Shown: positions 17,527 through 27,176, counted from the stretch's first letter. The stretch: 64,000 bases of DNA from Marinomonas sp. UCMA 3892 (GCF_012726345.1 NZ_PTXN01000002.1:434001-498000); one strand, 5' to 3'. Made by a program: numbers and translations. Notes: a model not told the origin generated them from the sequence alone.

Positions 17527-18287
17527 CAATACACCTCATCGCCTTGCCCAAGATAAGCTTCTTTTACACGCGGATCATCTCTTACTTCATCCACACTTCC
17601 TGTTACCAAATGCTGCCCGTCAACCATCACAGTCAATTGATCCGATAACTCAAAAATGGCATCCATATCGTGCTCAACTAAAACAATGCAATACTCTTTT
17701 TTTAGACGACTAAGTAAATCGATAATTAACTGTGACTCTTCATGCCCCATACCGGCCATCGGTTCATCAAGCAATAAAACCTCTGGCGAAGTTGCTAATA
17801 CCATTGCGATCTCAAGCTGCCTTTGCTCACCATAACTTATCTGCGATGCGATATGATCGCGTCGCTGTCCAAGCCCTACTTTTTCCAAAGCTTGCGTGGC
17901 AATCTCGTCGAGCATTTTCTGAGAATATCGTGAACGAAAGAAATTAAAGCTGCCGCCCATCAATCGCTGTACAGCCACGCTACAATTTTCTAGACACGTC
18001 GAATTGCTATAAATATTGGTTTTTTGAAAGCTTCGTCCAATGCCACGACGAGCAAATTCATAAGGCTTTATAGAGCTAATCGATTCACCTCGATGAAGGA
18101 TCTTGCCACTTGTCGGTTTATAATGACCACATAGCATATTCAATAGCGTGCTTTTTCCTGCGCCATTTGGGCCGACGATACCGTGCAGCTGGTTATCATG
18201 AAACGCTAAAGACAGATCATCTAAAGCCTTCAATCCACCCCAGTATTTGCATAAACCTTCTGTTTCTAGAATGACATTATTTTCCAT
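17526..18287 (-). CDS. Branched-chain-type ABC importer ATPase (LivG-like)
   Basis: 253 residues from the ATG at 18287, with GGAG seven bases before it. Walker A GPNGAGKST, LivG-typical GIGRSFQKTNIY, signature SYGEQRQLEIAMVLA, Walker B VLLLDEPMAGMGHEE and switch His in VEHDM are present. It is the partner of the LivF-like ATPase. It overlaps the upstream permease gene by 11 bases. Confidence 0.93.
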   Translation of the reverse strand: MENNVILETEGLCKYWGGLKALDDLSLAFHDNQLHGIVGPNGAGKSTLLNMLCGHYKPTSGKILHRGESISSIKPYEFARRGIGRSFQKTNIYSNSTCLENCSVAVQRLMGGSFNFFRSRYSQKMLDEIATQALEKVGLGQRRDHIASQISYGEQRQLEIAMVLATSPEVLLLDEPMAGMGHEESQLIIDLLSRLKKEYCIVLVEHDMDAIFELSDQLTVMVDGQHLVTGSVDEVRDDPRVKEAYLGQGDEVY

Positions 18288-19245
18288 CACGTTTCTCCAA
18301 AAGATCCTCTAAGAAGCCAGCAATCCCCTTCTTAAATACCATCACCATCAAAATAATCAGCCCTCCCATAAAGAGCAGCCAATGTTCGGTTAAATGCTCT
18401 AATGAATAATGCAAACCTTCATATACCAACGTTCCTAAAATCGCCCCATAGATACTGCCCATTCCACCTAAAATCGACATAACAAGTGCGGTACCCGAGG
18501 TTGTCCAAGACAACATCGAAGGATTTACAAAGCCGTACTGTAAAGTAAATAAATACCCAGCGTAGGCACCCAACGCTGACGCAACTACATAACTCACTAA
18601 ACGGTAGATAAAAATGTTGTAACCTAGCGCCACAGTACGCCCAGGATTCGCATGAATTGCATCCACAAGACGACCAAATCGAGAACGAATTAGAACTTTA
18701 AAAAAGAGCAAAGTATTAAACAAAGAAAGCAAACAGAGGTAATAAAAGTGTGTTGGATTATCCAGATCAAATAAGCTTAATCCAAATATGCTGGTCTCAG
18801 GCTTAACATAAACAAAGACGCCATCAGTACCACCAAAATCAATGGAGTCAGAAAAGTAATAAAAAGTCATTTGTGCAAACGCGAGGGTAATCATAATCAT
18901 ATAAATGCCATTAGTACGTAACACTAAAAAACCAATAACAAAGGCGACCGTGGCAGAAATCGCACAAATATAAAAAGTATATATCCAAAAATTAACCGCT
19001 TCGTACTCAGGCGCTATCATCACAAAAATATAGCCACCTAAGCCATAAAACATAGCGTGCCCCAATGTAATCAATCCACACTTGCCCACAAGATAATCTA
19101 GTGACATGACAAATATTGATAAAATCATGATGGTCGTTAGCTTATTAACGTAATACTCATTTTGCTCAAGAAACATCGGCATTAACAAAGCTAAAGGGAA
19201 AAATATCCATACAAACAGCCGCTCGGCCCGTTTATTTAACAACAT
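18277..19245 (-). CDS. Branched-chain-type ABC importer permease (LivM-like)
   Basis: 322 residues from the ATG at 19245, eight bases after GGAG (a GTG lies two codons earlier). About nine or ten hydrophobic segments; LivM-type features are VGKCGLITLGHAMFYGLGGY, VLRTNGIYMIMITLAFAQM (the A-Q variant of the coupling region) and SILGGMGSIYGAILG near the C-terminus. It forms the membrane channel with the LivH-like protein. Confidence 0.92.
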   Translation of the reverse strand: MLLNKRAERLFVWIFFPLALLMPMFLEQNEYYVNKLTTIMILSIFVMSLDYLVGKCGLITLGHAMFYGLGGYIFVMIAPEYEAVNFWIYTFYICAISATVAFVIGFLVLRTNGIYMIMITLAFAQMTFYYFSDSIDFGGTDGVFVYVKPETSIFGLSLFDLDNPTHFYYLCLLSLFNTLLFFKVLIRSRFGRLVDAIHANPGRTVALGYNIFIYRLVSYVVASALGAYAGYLFTLQYGFVNPSMLSWTTSGTALVMSILGGMGSIYGAILGTLVYEGLHYSLEHLTEHWLLFMGGLIILMVMVFKKGIAGFLEDLLEKRDGK

Positions 19246-19260
19246 AACCACATCTCCAAA

Positions 19261-20124
19261 TTAAGAAGAAAACAAACCTTGAGGCTTTAATAAAAGAATG
19301 AAGGCCATGAAAATATAAATCATCATGCTAGAAAGCTCGGGGACTAAAACCGATGCAAACGTATCTACCAGCCCTACCATCAGTGCACCAATGAATGCGC
19401 CTTTAATCGATCCCATTCCGCCAATAACTACCACCACAAAACAGGTGATCAAGATATGCTCGCCCATACCCGGAACAATAGAGCTAATCGGCGCCGCCAC
19501 CACACCTGCCACAGCAGACAACATCACCCCAATCGCAAAGACAATGGTATAAAGTCGGCTAATATCTATTCCTAAACATTCGACCATTTCCCGATTAGAT
19601 TCACCTGCACGAATTAACATCCCTAACCGTGTTTTACTGATTACGTAATACATAACACCCGCAACTACGACACAGAATACAGCGACGAAAATGCGATAAA
19701 CCGGATACTCAATAATTCCAGCAAGAGGAATAGAGGCAGACAATGCTTGCGGCACATCTACGCCTAAAGGGTCATTACCCCACAACAGTCCCTGCAGCGC
19801 GTTAAAGACAAAAATCATGCCTATTGTGAGTAAAACCTGATCAAGATGATTACGGCGATATAACTGACGAATCAGTGTCCGCTCGACTATAAAGCCGATT
19901 AATAAGGCAATGACGGCTGAAATCACCGCACTAAAAGCAAAGCTGCCCGTTTGCTGAACAAAATACCAAGCAAGATAAGCTCCCACCATAAACATAGAGC
20001 CATGAGCCAAATTCAAAATACCCATGACGCCAAACACTAACGTGAGACCAGAAGCGATCAAAAAGAGTAACAGCCCATACTGAAGACCATTGATCAGCTG
20101 CACGATAAAAAGTGTGCTATCCAT
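19261..20124 (-). CDS. Branched-chain-type ABC importer permease (LivH-like)
   Basis: 287 residues. About eight membrane helices, with LivH-type NGLQYGLLLFLIASGLTLVFGVMGILNLAHG near the N-terminus, RAGESNREMVECLGID in the coupling loop and VIGGMGSIKGAFIGAL near the C-terminus. It sits between the binding-protein gene (90 bases upstream) and the LivM-like gene (15 bases downstream). Confidence 0.93.
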   Translation of the reverse strand: MDSTLFIVQLINGLQYGLLLFLIASGLTLVFGVMGILNLAHGSMFMVGAYLAWYFVQQTGSFAFSAVISAVIALLIGFIVERTLIRQLYRRNHLDQVLLTIGMIFVFNALQGLLWGNDPLGVDVPQALSASIPLAGIIEYPVYRIFVAVFCVVVAGVMYYVISKTRLGMLIRAGESNREMVECLGIDISRLYTIVFAIGVMLSAVAGVVAAPISSIVPGMGEHILITCFVVVVIGGMGSIKGAFIGALMVGLVDTFASVLVPELSSMMIYIFMAFILLLKPQGLFSS

Positions 20125-20214
20125 TAGAAAACCTACGACGTTAAGAAGAAAAAATTCGCTTCTTTAGACAACTATCAAAATGCAATCTAAAGAAGCGCAA
20201 ACAACCAGAGAAAC

Positions 20215-21390
20215 TTACATTGAACAACCGCGGGCCGGATCTTCAAGAGCAGAAGCTGCTAGTTTCACTACTTGGTTTTCACCATTTTCAACACGACGAA
20301 GATAAATATTTTGAATTGGATTGTGGGCTTTAGAGAAAGTGAAGTCACCGCGAGGGCTTTTCACCTTAGTGTTTTCTAGGGCGTGGATCAGCGCTTTCTG
20401 ATCACTGATATCACCATTAAGTGCTTTTACTGCACTGGCAATCATCAGACCTGTATCGTAACCCTGTACAGCGTATAAATCTGACGGCTTACCGAACTTG
20501 TCGGCATAATCACGTCGGAATGTTTGATTTTCTTCATTTTTAAGAGGATCTGCATAATGAAGCGTAGTAAGTATGCCTTCAGCAGAATCACCTTGAGCCT
20601 CAAGCGTTCCCTCCGTTAAGAAACCAGCACCAAGCAATGGAATTTTTCCTTTCAAGCCCATCGCATCATAGTCTTTAACAAACTTCACCGCTCCGCCACC
20701 TGCGAAAAACACAAAGACAGCATCTGGTTGAATAGACCCAATTTCAGATAAATAAGATTGGAATTCAGTTTTAGGGAAAGGGACCAGCATTTTTTTAACT
20801 ATTTCGCCCCCACCTGACGTAAAGGACTCTTCAAATGCATCAAGACTTTCTTGGCCAAAACCGTAGTTCCAACTTAAAGTCACAACTTTTTTGAAGCCTT
20901 TTTCTAAAGCAACTTTACCCATTGGATAAGAAGGCTGCCAAGCGGAAAAAGAAGTACGGAAAATATTAGGCGCACATAGTGGCCCTGTTGCTGCATTTAC
21001 CCCAGCATTCGGAATAATCATAATCGTATCTTTACCTTTCAATACTTTGATCATCCCCATCGCAACACCTGAATGCACCGGACCAATAATAAAATCGGCA
21101 TGAGATTTATTTAACAAGGAATTCGCTATTTCAGGAGCTCGAGAAGGTTTTGCCTCCGTATCCATTTCAATGAATTCAATTGTACGCCCCTGCAGATCCG
21201 CAGCGTGTTCTTGTAAAGCCATTTTCAGTCCATTTCTAGTAGCTTCACCTAAACCACCATAGACACCACTAAATGGCAACATGACGCCAACCTTAATAGG
21301 ATCCTGCTCGGCAGCAACCAGAGCGGTGCTGAGACTTACCAGTGACAATCCCAATAAAGCAGTATTCAGAATCTTATTTTTATTTTTCAT
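20215..21390 (-). CDS. ABC importer periplasmic binding protein (LivK/aromatic type)
   Basis: 391 residues. A signal peptide (about 1-27, ending LVAA) is followed by a Peripla_BP_6-type fold starting IKVGVMLPFSGVYGGLGEA. ADFIIGPVHSGVAMGM and NYGFGQESLDAFEE are typical. Such receptors include both amino-acid and aromatic-acid binders. It is the first gene of the importer operon, and a BenR-type operator is 67-102 bp upstream, so benzoate or hydroxybenzoate is the favoured ligand (inference). The C-terminus ends with a Cys-containing tail (RGCSM). Confidence 0.9.
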   Translation of the reverse strand: MKNKNKILNTALLGLSLVSLSTALVAAEQDPIKVGVMLPFSGVYGGLGEATRNGLKMALQEHAADLQGRTIEFIEMDTEAKPSRAPEIANSLLNKSHADFIIGPVHSGVAMGMIKVLKGKDTIMIIPNAGVNAATGPLCAPNIFRTSFSAWQPSYPMGKVALEKGFKKVVTLSWNYGFGQESLDAFEESFTSGGGEIVKKMLVPFPKTEFQSYLSEIGSIQPDAVFVFFAGGGAVKFVKDYDAMGLKGKIPLLGAGFLTEGTLEAQGDSAEGILTTLHYADPLKNEENQTFRRDYADKFGKPSDLYAVQGYDTGLMIASAVKALNGDISDQKALIHALENTKVKSPRGDFTFSKAHNPIQNIYLRRVENGENQVVKLAASALEDPARGCSM

Positions 21391-21456
21391 TCTAGGCCTC
21401 TACATAGCATTTATTAATAAACGTTATCGATTAAAGAGAAGGCCAAGCAATAACAA

Positions 21457-21492
21457 TAGCCAATAGATGCAGAACTATGTCCAAAAAATGCA
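21457..21492 (-). promoter_or_regulatory. BenR/XylS-type operator of the ABC importer operon
   Basis: On the minus strand, TGCA-N6-GGACA (21492-21478) and TGCA-N6-GGCTA (21471-21457) are direct repeats exactly 21 bp apart. This is the XylS/BenR layout (TGCA-N6-GGNTA, 6 bp between 15-bp repeats). The proximal copy is perfect; the distal has one mismatch. A -35-like TATTGT (21458-21453) overlaps the proximal end by two bases, as in XylS promoters, with TTTAAT 17 bases further. Confidence 0.78.
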
Positions 21493-21608
21493 ACTAGACA
21501 AAAATTCACATTTATTAAATTTGGAAATTTATATTACAAAGTATTGCGATTTGATTAACGACTAAGCTAAGGTGAAAAAAAATAAAAACGACCTTATCGA
21601 GAATATCT

Positions 21609-23150
21609 ATGTCTAAAATTAACGTCCTTACTCCTGTACTTTGTGTTGTGCTTTGCTTCTTTTTGGGTATCAATTTGGCCACAAATGAAGCGTCATCTTT
21701 GCTGATGCAAATGACATTTGGATTAGCCATCATTTTAATTTTTTTATCTATTTACCCATTAAAATCAAACATTCAATCACGATCTCGAAATCCACCGGAC
21801 GACTTAAAAGAAATGACTACAGCCTTATCCAATGGAGATTTCACAGTAAAAATTGATAAAAAAAAGCTCACCGACAACAGCATTTCGGCGTCAATCAGTG
21901 CATTCTCTGATCGTCTAAAAAATACCTTAGTGTATCTCTCTGAAGGAACGGTCAATGTGTCTATATCCGCACAGTTACTGCAAAAGAACTCAGAAAATCT
22001 AGTTCACAATATTGATACTGTAGGCGACCAATTAACGACCTCAGCGGCCGCAAGTGAGGAACTGTCGGCCACCGCTTTAGATGTCGCACAAATCTGTAAT
22101 ATTGCTACCCAAAATGCAACGCAGGCCATGAAAGTGGCAGGTGAAGGACAAGAAACTATTCAGAAAAACCTCATGTCTATTAATAAAATTTCCGACATTA
22201 TTAACCTCTGTGCAGCCACGATGAATAAGCTTAGTAAACGCAATGATGAGATTAATCAGATCGTAGAATTAATCAAAGGTATTGCTTCACAGACCAATTT
22301 ATTAGCACTTAACGCGGCTATAGAGGCAGCAAGAGCTGGCGAACATGGACGGGGCTTTGCTGTTGTCTCTGACGAGGTTCGTAAGCTCGCCACAGAAACA
22401 GCTAATGCTACTGAACAAATAAGCCAAACAGTAGGCGCAATGCAATCTGAACTACAAAATGCATTAACGAACATGTCCGCAAGTGAACAAGCTACTCAGC
22501 AAGCAAAACAGGAAGCGACTTTTTCAGAGCAAGCTTTAAAAAACATTGTTGAACAAATAGAGCAAGTAGAAAAAGAGGTACAAAACATTAATCACACCAC
22601 GACCGAACAAAAAAATACCGCCGTCGGGCTTTCTGAAACTTTGCAGCACATTGTTTCAGCAATGGACGAAAGTCGTAAAGATGTACATTCAAACCTCAGT
22701 GCGGTTACCAAGCTTTCTAATTTCTCTAAACTTGCCAAAGCGACTATTGGCGAATTCCGCCTTTTCCATCCAGAAGATGCTGAAAACTTACTTAACAAAG
22801 CCTATGAGCACATAGAAAAACACGGGGAAGAAAAAGCCTTCTGTGATTTTGCGGATCCTAATGGCGGCTTCATTTATGGTGAACTATTTATCGTTGCTAT
22901 TACCTTTAGTGGTGAAGTATTAGCGTACGGAGCAAACCCAGAGTTAGTAGGTAAAAACCTTTATAATGCCAAAGATGCTGACGGACAATTAATGGTACAA
23001 GACATGATAAAGGTTGCAAAATCAGAAGCTAAGTCATACCAGTTTCGATTTGTAAATCCACAGACAGACCAAGTTACTAGTAAACTTCTCTATATTAAAA
23101 AGTTAAGAAATAATGCCTTTATGGGCTGTGGTGTCTATTTAAATGATTAA
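21609..23150 (+). CDS. Methyl-accepting chemotaxis protein with C-terminal Cache-like domain
   Basis: 513 residues. Two membrane segments (about 5-24 and 33-50) are joined by only about ten periplasmic residues, so there is no periplasmic sensor. A short linker and long coiled coil lead to the signalling hairpin (about 215-275), with the conserved [20 protein letters not shown] and [16 protein letters not shown]. The last 120 residues or so (from [20 protein letters not shown] to [10 protein letters not shown]) resemble a single Cache (sCache_2-like) sensor, here cytoplasmic. It stands alone between the ABC importer and benA. A ligand from benzoate metabolism is inferred. Confidence 0.88.
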   Translation: MSKINVLTPVLCVVLCFFLGINLATNEASSLLMQMTFGLAIILIFLSIYPLKSNIQSRSRNPPDDLKEMTTALSNGDFTVKIDKKKLTDNSISASISAFSDRLKNTLVYLSEGTVNVSISAQLLQKNSENLVHNIDTVGDQLTTSAAASEELSATALDVAQICNIATQNATQAMKVAGEGQETIQKNLMSINKISDIINLCAATMNKLSKRNDEINQIVELIKGIASQTNLLALNAAIEAARAGEHGRGFAVVSDEVRKLATETANATEQISQTVGAMQSELQNALTNMSASEQATQQAKQEATFSEQALKNIVEQIEQVEKEVQNINHTTTEQKNTAVGLSETLQHIVSAMDESRKDVHSNLSAVTKLSNFSKLAKATIGEFRLFHPEDAENLLNKAYEHIEKHGEEKAFCDFADPNGGFIYGELFIVAITFSGEVLAYGANPELVGKNLYNAKDADGQLMVQDMIKVAKSEAKSYQFRFVNPQTDQVTSKLLYIKKLRNNAFMGCGVYLND

Positions 23151-23217
23151 TTTGATGGACAAAATACCACCTTTATCTAACTAACGTTTACTCCTACCAC
23201 CCTCATATGACTATCTG

Positions 23218-23252
23218 GCTGCTTTCCACTTCCAATGAAAGCAGCTTTTTTT
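23218..23252 (+). terminator. Intrinsic terminator after the chemoreceptor gene
   Basis: Nine-bp stem GCTGCTTTC (23218-23226) with GAAAGCAGC (23237-23245), 10-base loop, then seven T. Confidence 0.9.
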
Positions 23253-23320
23253 AGATCTTAGCTATTCCCCCTACTTCTATCGATAACATCAGAAAAGTCC
23301 TTCTTATCTAAGTGTTTTTT

Positions 23321-23356
23321 TGCAGATAAAGGATAAAGAAAAACACAAGCTGGATA
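23321..23356 (+). promoter_or_regulatory. BenR/XylS-type operator of benA
   Basis: A perfect TGCA-N6-GGATA (23321-23335) and a degenerate second copy AACA-N6-GGATA (23342-23356) lie exactly 21 bp apart, as direct repeats. The proximal copy ends at a -35-like TAGTGA (23355-23360), overlapping by two bases; TAATCT (23378-23383) follows after 17 bases as the -10. This is the geometry of XylS/BenR-activated promoters. Confidence 0.8.
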
Positions 23357-23408
23357 GTGACTAATAGTCTCAAAGCCTAATCTGTTTATAAATCAGGAGG
23401 GCATTACA

Positions 23409-24755
23409 ATGCATAACGAACTCATTACAAAAATAAAAAGTATGATGGAAGTCGATACGGACAAAGGTCTTTATCGAGCTCGTCGAGATATGTTTACCGA
23501 TCCAGAACTGTTTGACCTTGAAATGAAACACATTTTTGAAGGCAACTGGATCTATCTGGCTCATGAAAGCCAAATCCCTAATAAGAATGATTTTTTCACC
23601 GGTTATATGGGCCGCCAACCCATTTTTATTACTCGCAACAAAGACGACGAACTAAATTGTTTTATTAATGCTTGTAGCCACAGAGGCGCAATGCTTTGCC
23701 GTACGAAAAAAGGTAACAAGTCAGTGATGACCTGCCCTTTCCATGGCTGGAGCTTTAACAACTCAGGCAAGCTTATTAAGGTGAAAGACGCCACAGACGC
23801 TGGCTATCCTTCTTCCTTTAACTGTGATGGCTCTCATAATCTTAAGAAAGTTGCTCGTTTTGAATCCTATCGAGGCTTCTTATTTGGCAGTATCAATTCT
23901 GATGTTAAACCACTTACAGAACATCTAGGCGAAGCGGCAAAAATAATAGATATGATTGTCGACCAATCACCACAAGGTTTAGAGGTGTTAAGAGGCTCTT
24001 CCACTTATGTTTATGATGGCAACTGGAAAGTTCAAGCCGAGAATGGTGCAGATGGTTATCATGTATCTTCCGTGCATTGGAACTATGTCGCTACGACTGC
24101 GCGCCGCAAATTAGGTGCTGTTGCCGATGAAACCAAAGCCATGGACGCGAGCACTTGGAACAAACAACAAGGCGGTTTCTATGCTTTTGAACATGGTCAT
24201 ATTTTATTATGGATGCGCTGGCCTAACCCAGAGGATCGTCCATTAGCAGAACGTCGCGCTGAGCTAGAAAAAGACTTTGGTGTAGAGCGTGCCGACTGGA
24301 TGATCTCTAACCTTCGTAATTTATGCTTATACCCTAATGTCTTTTTGATGGATCAATTCAGCTCTCAAATTCGTGTCTTCCGTCCTATCTCCGTCAACAA
24401 AACCGAAGTGACTATCTATTGCATTGCACCTAAAGGTGAAAGTGATGTAGCTCGTGCTCAACGTATTCGCCAATACGAAGATTTCTTTAACGCTTCAGGC
24501 ATGGCAACACCAGACGATTTAGAAGAGTTTCGTTCTTGCCAAGAAGGTTTTCTTGGTACTGATCTTCCTTGGAATGATCTTTCTCGTGGCGCTGAACACT
24601 GGGTGCAAGGCCCAGATGAAGCCGCTCAAAAGATACATTTAACCCCTCTTTTAAGTGGTAGGAAATCTGAAGATGAAGGTCTATTCAAAGTCCAGCATCA
24701 ATATTGGGTAGACGCGATGACAAACGCCCTTCAAAAAGATAAAGAGCAGCAATAA
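23409..24755 (+). CDS. benA: Benzoate 1,2-dioxygenase, alpha subunit
   Basis: 448 residues. An N-terminal Rieske domain carries CSHRGAMLC and CPFHGW (Cys-x-His ... Cys-x2-His, about residues 96-118). The catalytic domain has the mononuclear iron region [15 protein letters not shown] (bridging Asp and His ligands, about 215-230). BenA-typical are the N-terminal [18 protein letters not shown] and [15 protein letters not shown]. It hydroxylates benzoate to the cis-diol with BenB and BenC. A strong AGGAGG site precedes the ATG. Confidence 0.96.
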   Translation: MHNELITKIKSMMEVDTDKGLYRARRDMFTDPELFDLEMKHIFEGNWIYLAHESQIPNKNDFFTGYMGRQPIFITRNKDDELNCFINACSHRGAMLCRTKKGNKSVMTCPFHGWSFNNSGKLIKVKDATDAGYPSSFNCDGSHNLKKVARFESYRGFLFGSINSDVKPLTEHLGEAAKIIDMIVDQSPQGLEVLRGSSTYVYDGNWKVQAENGADGYHVSSVHWNYVATTARRKLGAVADETKAMDASTWNKQQGGFYAFEHGHILLWMRWPNPEDRPLAERRAELEKDFGVERADWMISNLRNLCLYPNVFLMDQFSSQIRVFRPISVNKTEVTIYCIAPKGESDVARAQRIRQYEDFFNASGMATPDDLEEFRSCQEGFLGTDLPWNDLSRGAEHWVQGPDEAAQKIHLTPLLSGRKSEDEGLFKVQHQYWVDAMTNALQKDKEQQ

Positions 24756-24765
24756 GGAGCACACC

Positions 24766-25260
24766 ATGACAATTCAATATGATGAAGTACGTAATTTCTT
24801 GTATGCCGAAGCTCGCTGTCTTGATGACAAAAAATGGGATGACTGGCTGACCTATTATCACCCTGATGTAGATTATTGGATGCCAAGTTGGGATGACGAT
24901 GGTGAGCTTGTTACCGACCCGCACAGAGAAGTTTCTCTAATGTACTACGCCCACAAAGGTGGTCTAGAAGATCGTGTTTTTCGGATTAAAACCGAACGTT
25001 CCAGTGCATCAAGTCTACCTGAAGCCAGAACCAGTCACATGATCAGCAATATTGAGATCATGCAAAACTCGGAAGAAAGTACAGAGGTTCGCTACAACTG
25101 GAGCACAAACAGCTACAGATACAAAACAGTAGACACTTACTTTGGTACCACTTTTGTCACCTTAGTCAAAAATGCCGAAGGCCAAATACAAATCAAGCGT
25201 AAGAAAATCATCTTGGTAAATGATTACATCCACCACGTGATTGATGTTTACCACGTTTAG
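24766..25260 (+). CDS. benB: Benzoate 1,2-dioxygenase, beta subunit
   Basis: 164 residues, the usual length. NTF2-like beta subunit with EVRNFLYAEARCLDDKKWDDWLTYYHPDVDYWMPSW near the N-terminus, RIKTERSSAS in the middle and RKKIILVNDYIHHVIDVYHV at the C-terminus. It has a structural role in the alpha3beta3 oxygenase. It starts 10 bases after benA, with a GGAG site. Confidence 0.95.
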   Translation: MTIQYDEVRNFLYAEARCLDDKKWDDWLTYYHPDVDYWMPSWDDDGELVTDPHREVSLMYYAHKGGLEDRVFRIKTERSSASSLPEARTSHMISNIEIMQNSEESTEVRYNWSTNSYRYKTVDTYFGTTFVTLVKNAEGQIQIKRKKIILVNDYIHHVIDVYHV

Positions 25261-25333
25261 CTATGTTGTGTACTTCAAGTTAATTTCAGCCAACTAGATT
25301 TTTTCTTTTTAGATAACAGAATAATAAAAAGCC

Positions 25334-25348
25334 GCCCCAGAAAGGGGC
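25334..25348 (+). other. Intercistronic hairpin between benB and benC
   Basis: GCCCC (25334-25338) and GGGGC (25344-25348) form a tight GC stem with an AGAAA loop, just before the AAGG ribosome-binding site of benC, in an unusually long gap for benABC. There is no T run, so it is more likely an mRNA processing, stability or translation element than a terminator. Confidence 0.6.
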
Positions 25349-25362
25349 TCAAGGTGATTTCT

Positions 25363-26379
25363 ATGTATAAAGTCGCACTGAATTTTGAAGACGGTGTTAC
25401 CCGTTTTGTGCAAACACTTCCGGGAGAAACGGTTGCTGACGCAGCTTATCGCTCTGGCTTAAACATCCCGATGGATTGCCGCGATGGTGCTTGTGGTACC
25501 TGCAAATGCAAATCTGAGTCTGGTCAATTTGAAATGGAAGGCTATATAGAAGACGCCTTATCAGATGAAGAAGCAGAAGCAGGAATGGTATTAACTTGCT
25601 GCATGCGATTAGAATCCGATTGCGCTATTTCGGTTCCGGCCTCTTCTGAAGTTTGTGTCCGCAGCCAACAAGAAGATGTAACAGGCACGATTTCCGATAT
25701 TAACCGCCTATCGGATTCAACCCTCAGCTTTAGCATTGCGGGCGATCAGGTGAAGTCGATGAACTTCTTACCCGGCCAATATGTCAATGTCCATGTGCCA
25801 GGAACAGAGCAAAAACGCGCCTATTCTTTTAGCTCTCTAGTTCAAGAAAGCAATGACTCTGCATCCTTTCTAATACGCGTAGTGCCAAACGGCCTCATGA
25901 GCACGTTTATGACAGAAACAGCAAAGGTAGGTGACAATATCACCTTGAGTGGTCCATTTGGCAGCTTCTATTTACGTGATATCAAACGCCCAATTTTAAT
26001 GCTAGCTGGAGGCACTGGATTAGCTCCTTTTCTTGCCATGCTAGAAAGAATTAAAGCCATAGGAACTAACCAACCAGTTCATCTCATCTATGGCGTTACC
26101 CATGATGCAGATTTAGTAGAAATAGAAAAACTAGAAGCCCTGACTGCAACAATAGAACAGGTCACTTTTAGCGCGTGTGTCGCTTCAGAAGAAAGTAGCT
26201 GGCCAAAAAAAGGCTATGTGACTCAACATATTACGCAGTCTCATTTGAATGATGGCGATCTGGATATATATCTATGTGGGCCGCCGCCTATGGTAGAAGC
26301 TGTGAGTCAATTCATGAAAGAAAAAAACATCACACCTGTTAATTTTTACTATGAAAAATTCGCCGCTAGCAGCCATTAA
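25363..26379 (+). CDS. benC: Benzoate dioxygenase electron-transfer component (reductase)
   Basis: 338 residues from the ATG at 25363, eight bases after AAGG (a GTG three codons upstream is the alternative). An N-terminal plant-type [2Fe-2S] ferredoxin has CRDGACGTC and a later Cys in LTCCM (about residues 40-80). An FAD domain follows with RAYSFSS (about 150-155), then an NAD domain with AGGTGLAPF and YLCGPPPM. It passes electrons from NADH to BenAB. Confidence 0.95.
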   Translation: MYKVALNFEDGVTRFVQTLPGETVADAAYRSGLNIPMDCRDGACGTCKCKSESGQFEMEGYIEDALSDEEAEAGMVLTCCMRLESDCAISVPASSEVCVRSQQEDVTGTISDINRLSDSTLSFSIAGDQVKSMNFLPGQYVNVHVPGTEQKRAYSFSSLVQESNDSASFLIRVVPNGLMSTFMTETAKVGDNITLSGPFGSFYLRDIKRPILMLAGGTGLAPFLAMLERIKAIGTNQPVHLIYGVTHDADLVEIEKLEALTATIEQVTFSACVASEESSWPKKGYVTQHITQSHLNDGDLDIYLCGPPPMVEAVSQFMKEKNITPVNFYYEKFAASSH

Positions 26380-26390
26380 GGAAGAACAAA

Positions 26391-27176
26391 ATGAGAGCAC
26401 TACGTTTCGAAAATAAGGTGGCAGTTATTACAGGATCGGCACAAAGTATTGGTCGCCAAGTAGCGCTGCAAATGGCAAAGGAACATGCCACGTTAGTATT
26501 ACTTGATCGATCAGAGCTAGTTTATGACGTAGCTGAAGAGGCTAAAGCCGCAGGCGCAAAAGATGTGTTAGTCATCATCGCTGATTTAGAGAAATTTACA
26601 GACAGTCACAACGCCATGGCCTCAGCTGTAGAGAAATTCGGCCGCATTGATATTTTGATCAACAATGTGGGTGGCACTATTTGGGCCAAACCGTTTGAGC
26701 ACTATGAAGAAGCGCAAATTGAAGCAGAAATACGACGTTCACTCTTCCCTACTTTATGGTGTTGTCATGCAGTACTAGACACTATGCAAAAACAAAAATT
26801 TGGCAACATAGTCAATGTGTCTTCAATCGCTACTCGCAGTATAAACCGAGTTCCCTATGCTGCTGCTAAAGGAGGCGTTAACGCTATGACGGCCTCTTTA
26901 GCATTTGAAAATGCTAAATATGGCATTCGCGTTAACGCAGTGGCTCCAGGCGGTACAGACGTTGGTGAGCGAAAAATACCACGCAACCAAGAGGTTATGA
27001 CAGAACAGGAAAAAGCTTGGTATCAAGAAATTGTCGACCAAACTATCGATTCATCATTAATGCATCGTTATAGCTCAACCGAAGAGCAAGCCAATGTTAT
27101 TTTATTTTTCGCGAGTGACGAATCATCCTACCTCACAGGCACGCTTCTTCCCGTTGGCGGTGGTGATTTAGGTTAG
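26391..27176 (+). CDS. benD: 1,6-dihydroxycyclohexa-2,4-diene-1-carboxylate dehydrogenase
   Basis: 261 residues. Short-chain dehydrogenase with coenzyme motif TGSAQSIGRQ (about 16-25), NNVGG (about 93-97) and active-site Ser then YAAAKGG (Tyr-x3-Lys, about 160). The C-terminus SYLTGTLLPVGGGDLG is typical of BenD. It oxidises and decarboxylates the benzoate cis-diol to catechol. It follows benC by 11 bases. Confidence 0.94.
   Translation: MRALRFENKVAVITGSAQSIGRQVALQMAKEHATLVLLDRSELVYDVAEEAKAAGAKDVLVIIADLEKFTDSHNAMASAVEKFGRIDILINNVGGTIWAKPFEHYEEAQIEAEIRRSLFPTLWCCHAVLDTMQKQKFGNIVNVSSIATRSINRVPYAAAKGGVNAMTASLAFENAKYGIRVNAVAPGGTDVGERKIPRNQEVMTEQEKAWYQEIVDQTIDSSLMHRYSSTEEQANVILFFASDESSYLTGTLLPVGGGDLG

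Noticed and set aside
16816..21390. Naming the ABC operon livFGMHK for branched-chain amino acids
   Set aside because: The family also includes aromatic-acid importers, and the BenR-type operator and position argue against an amino acid role; symbols were left blank.
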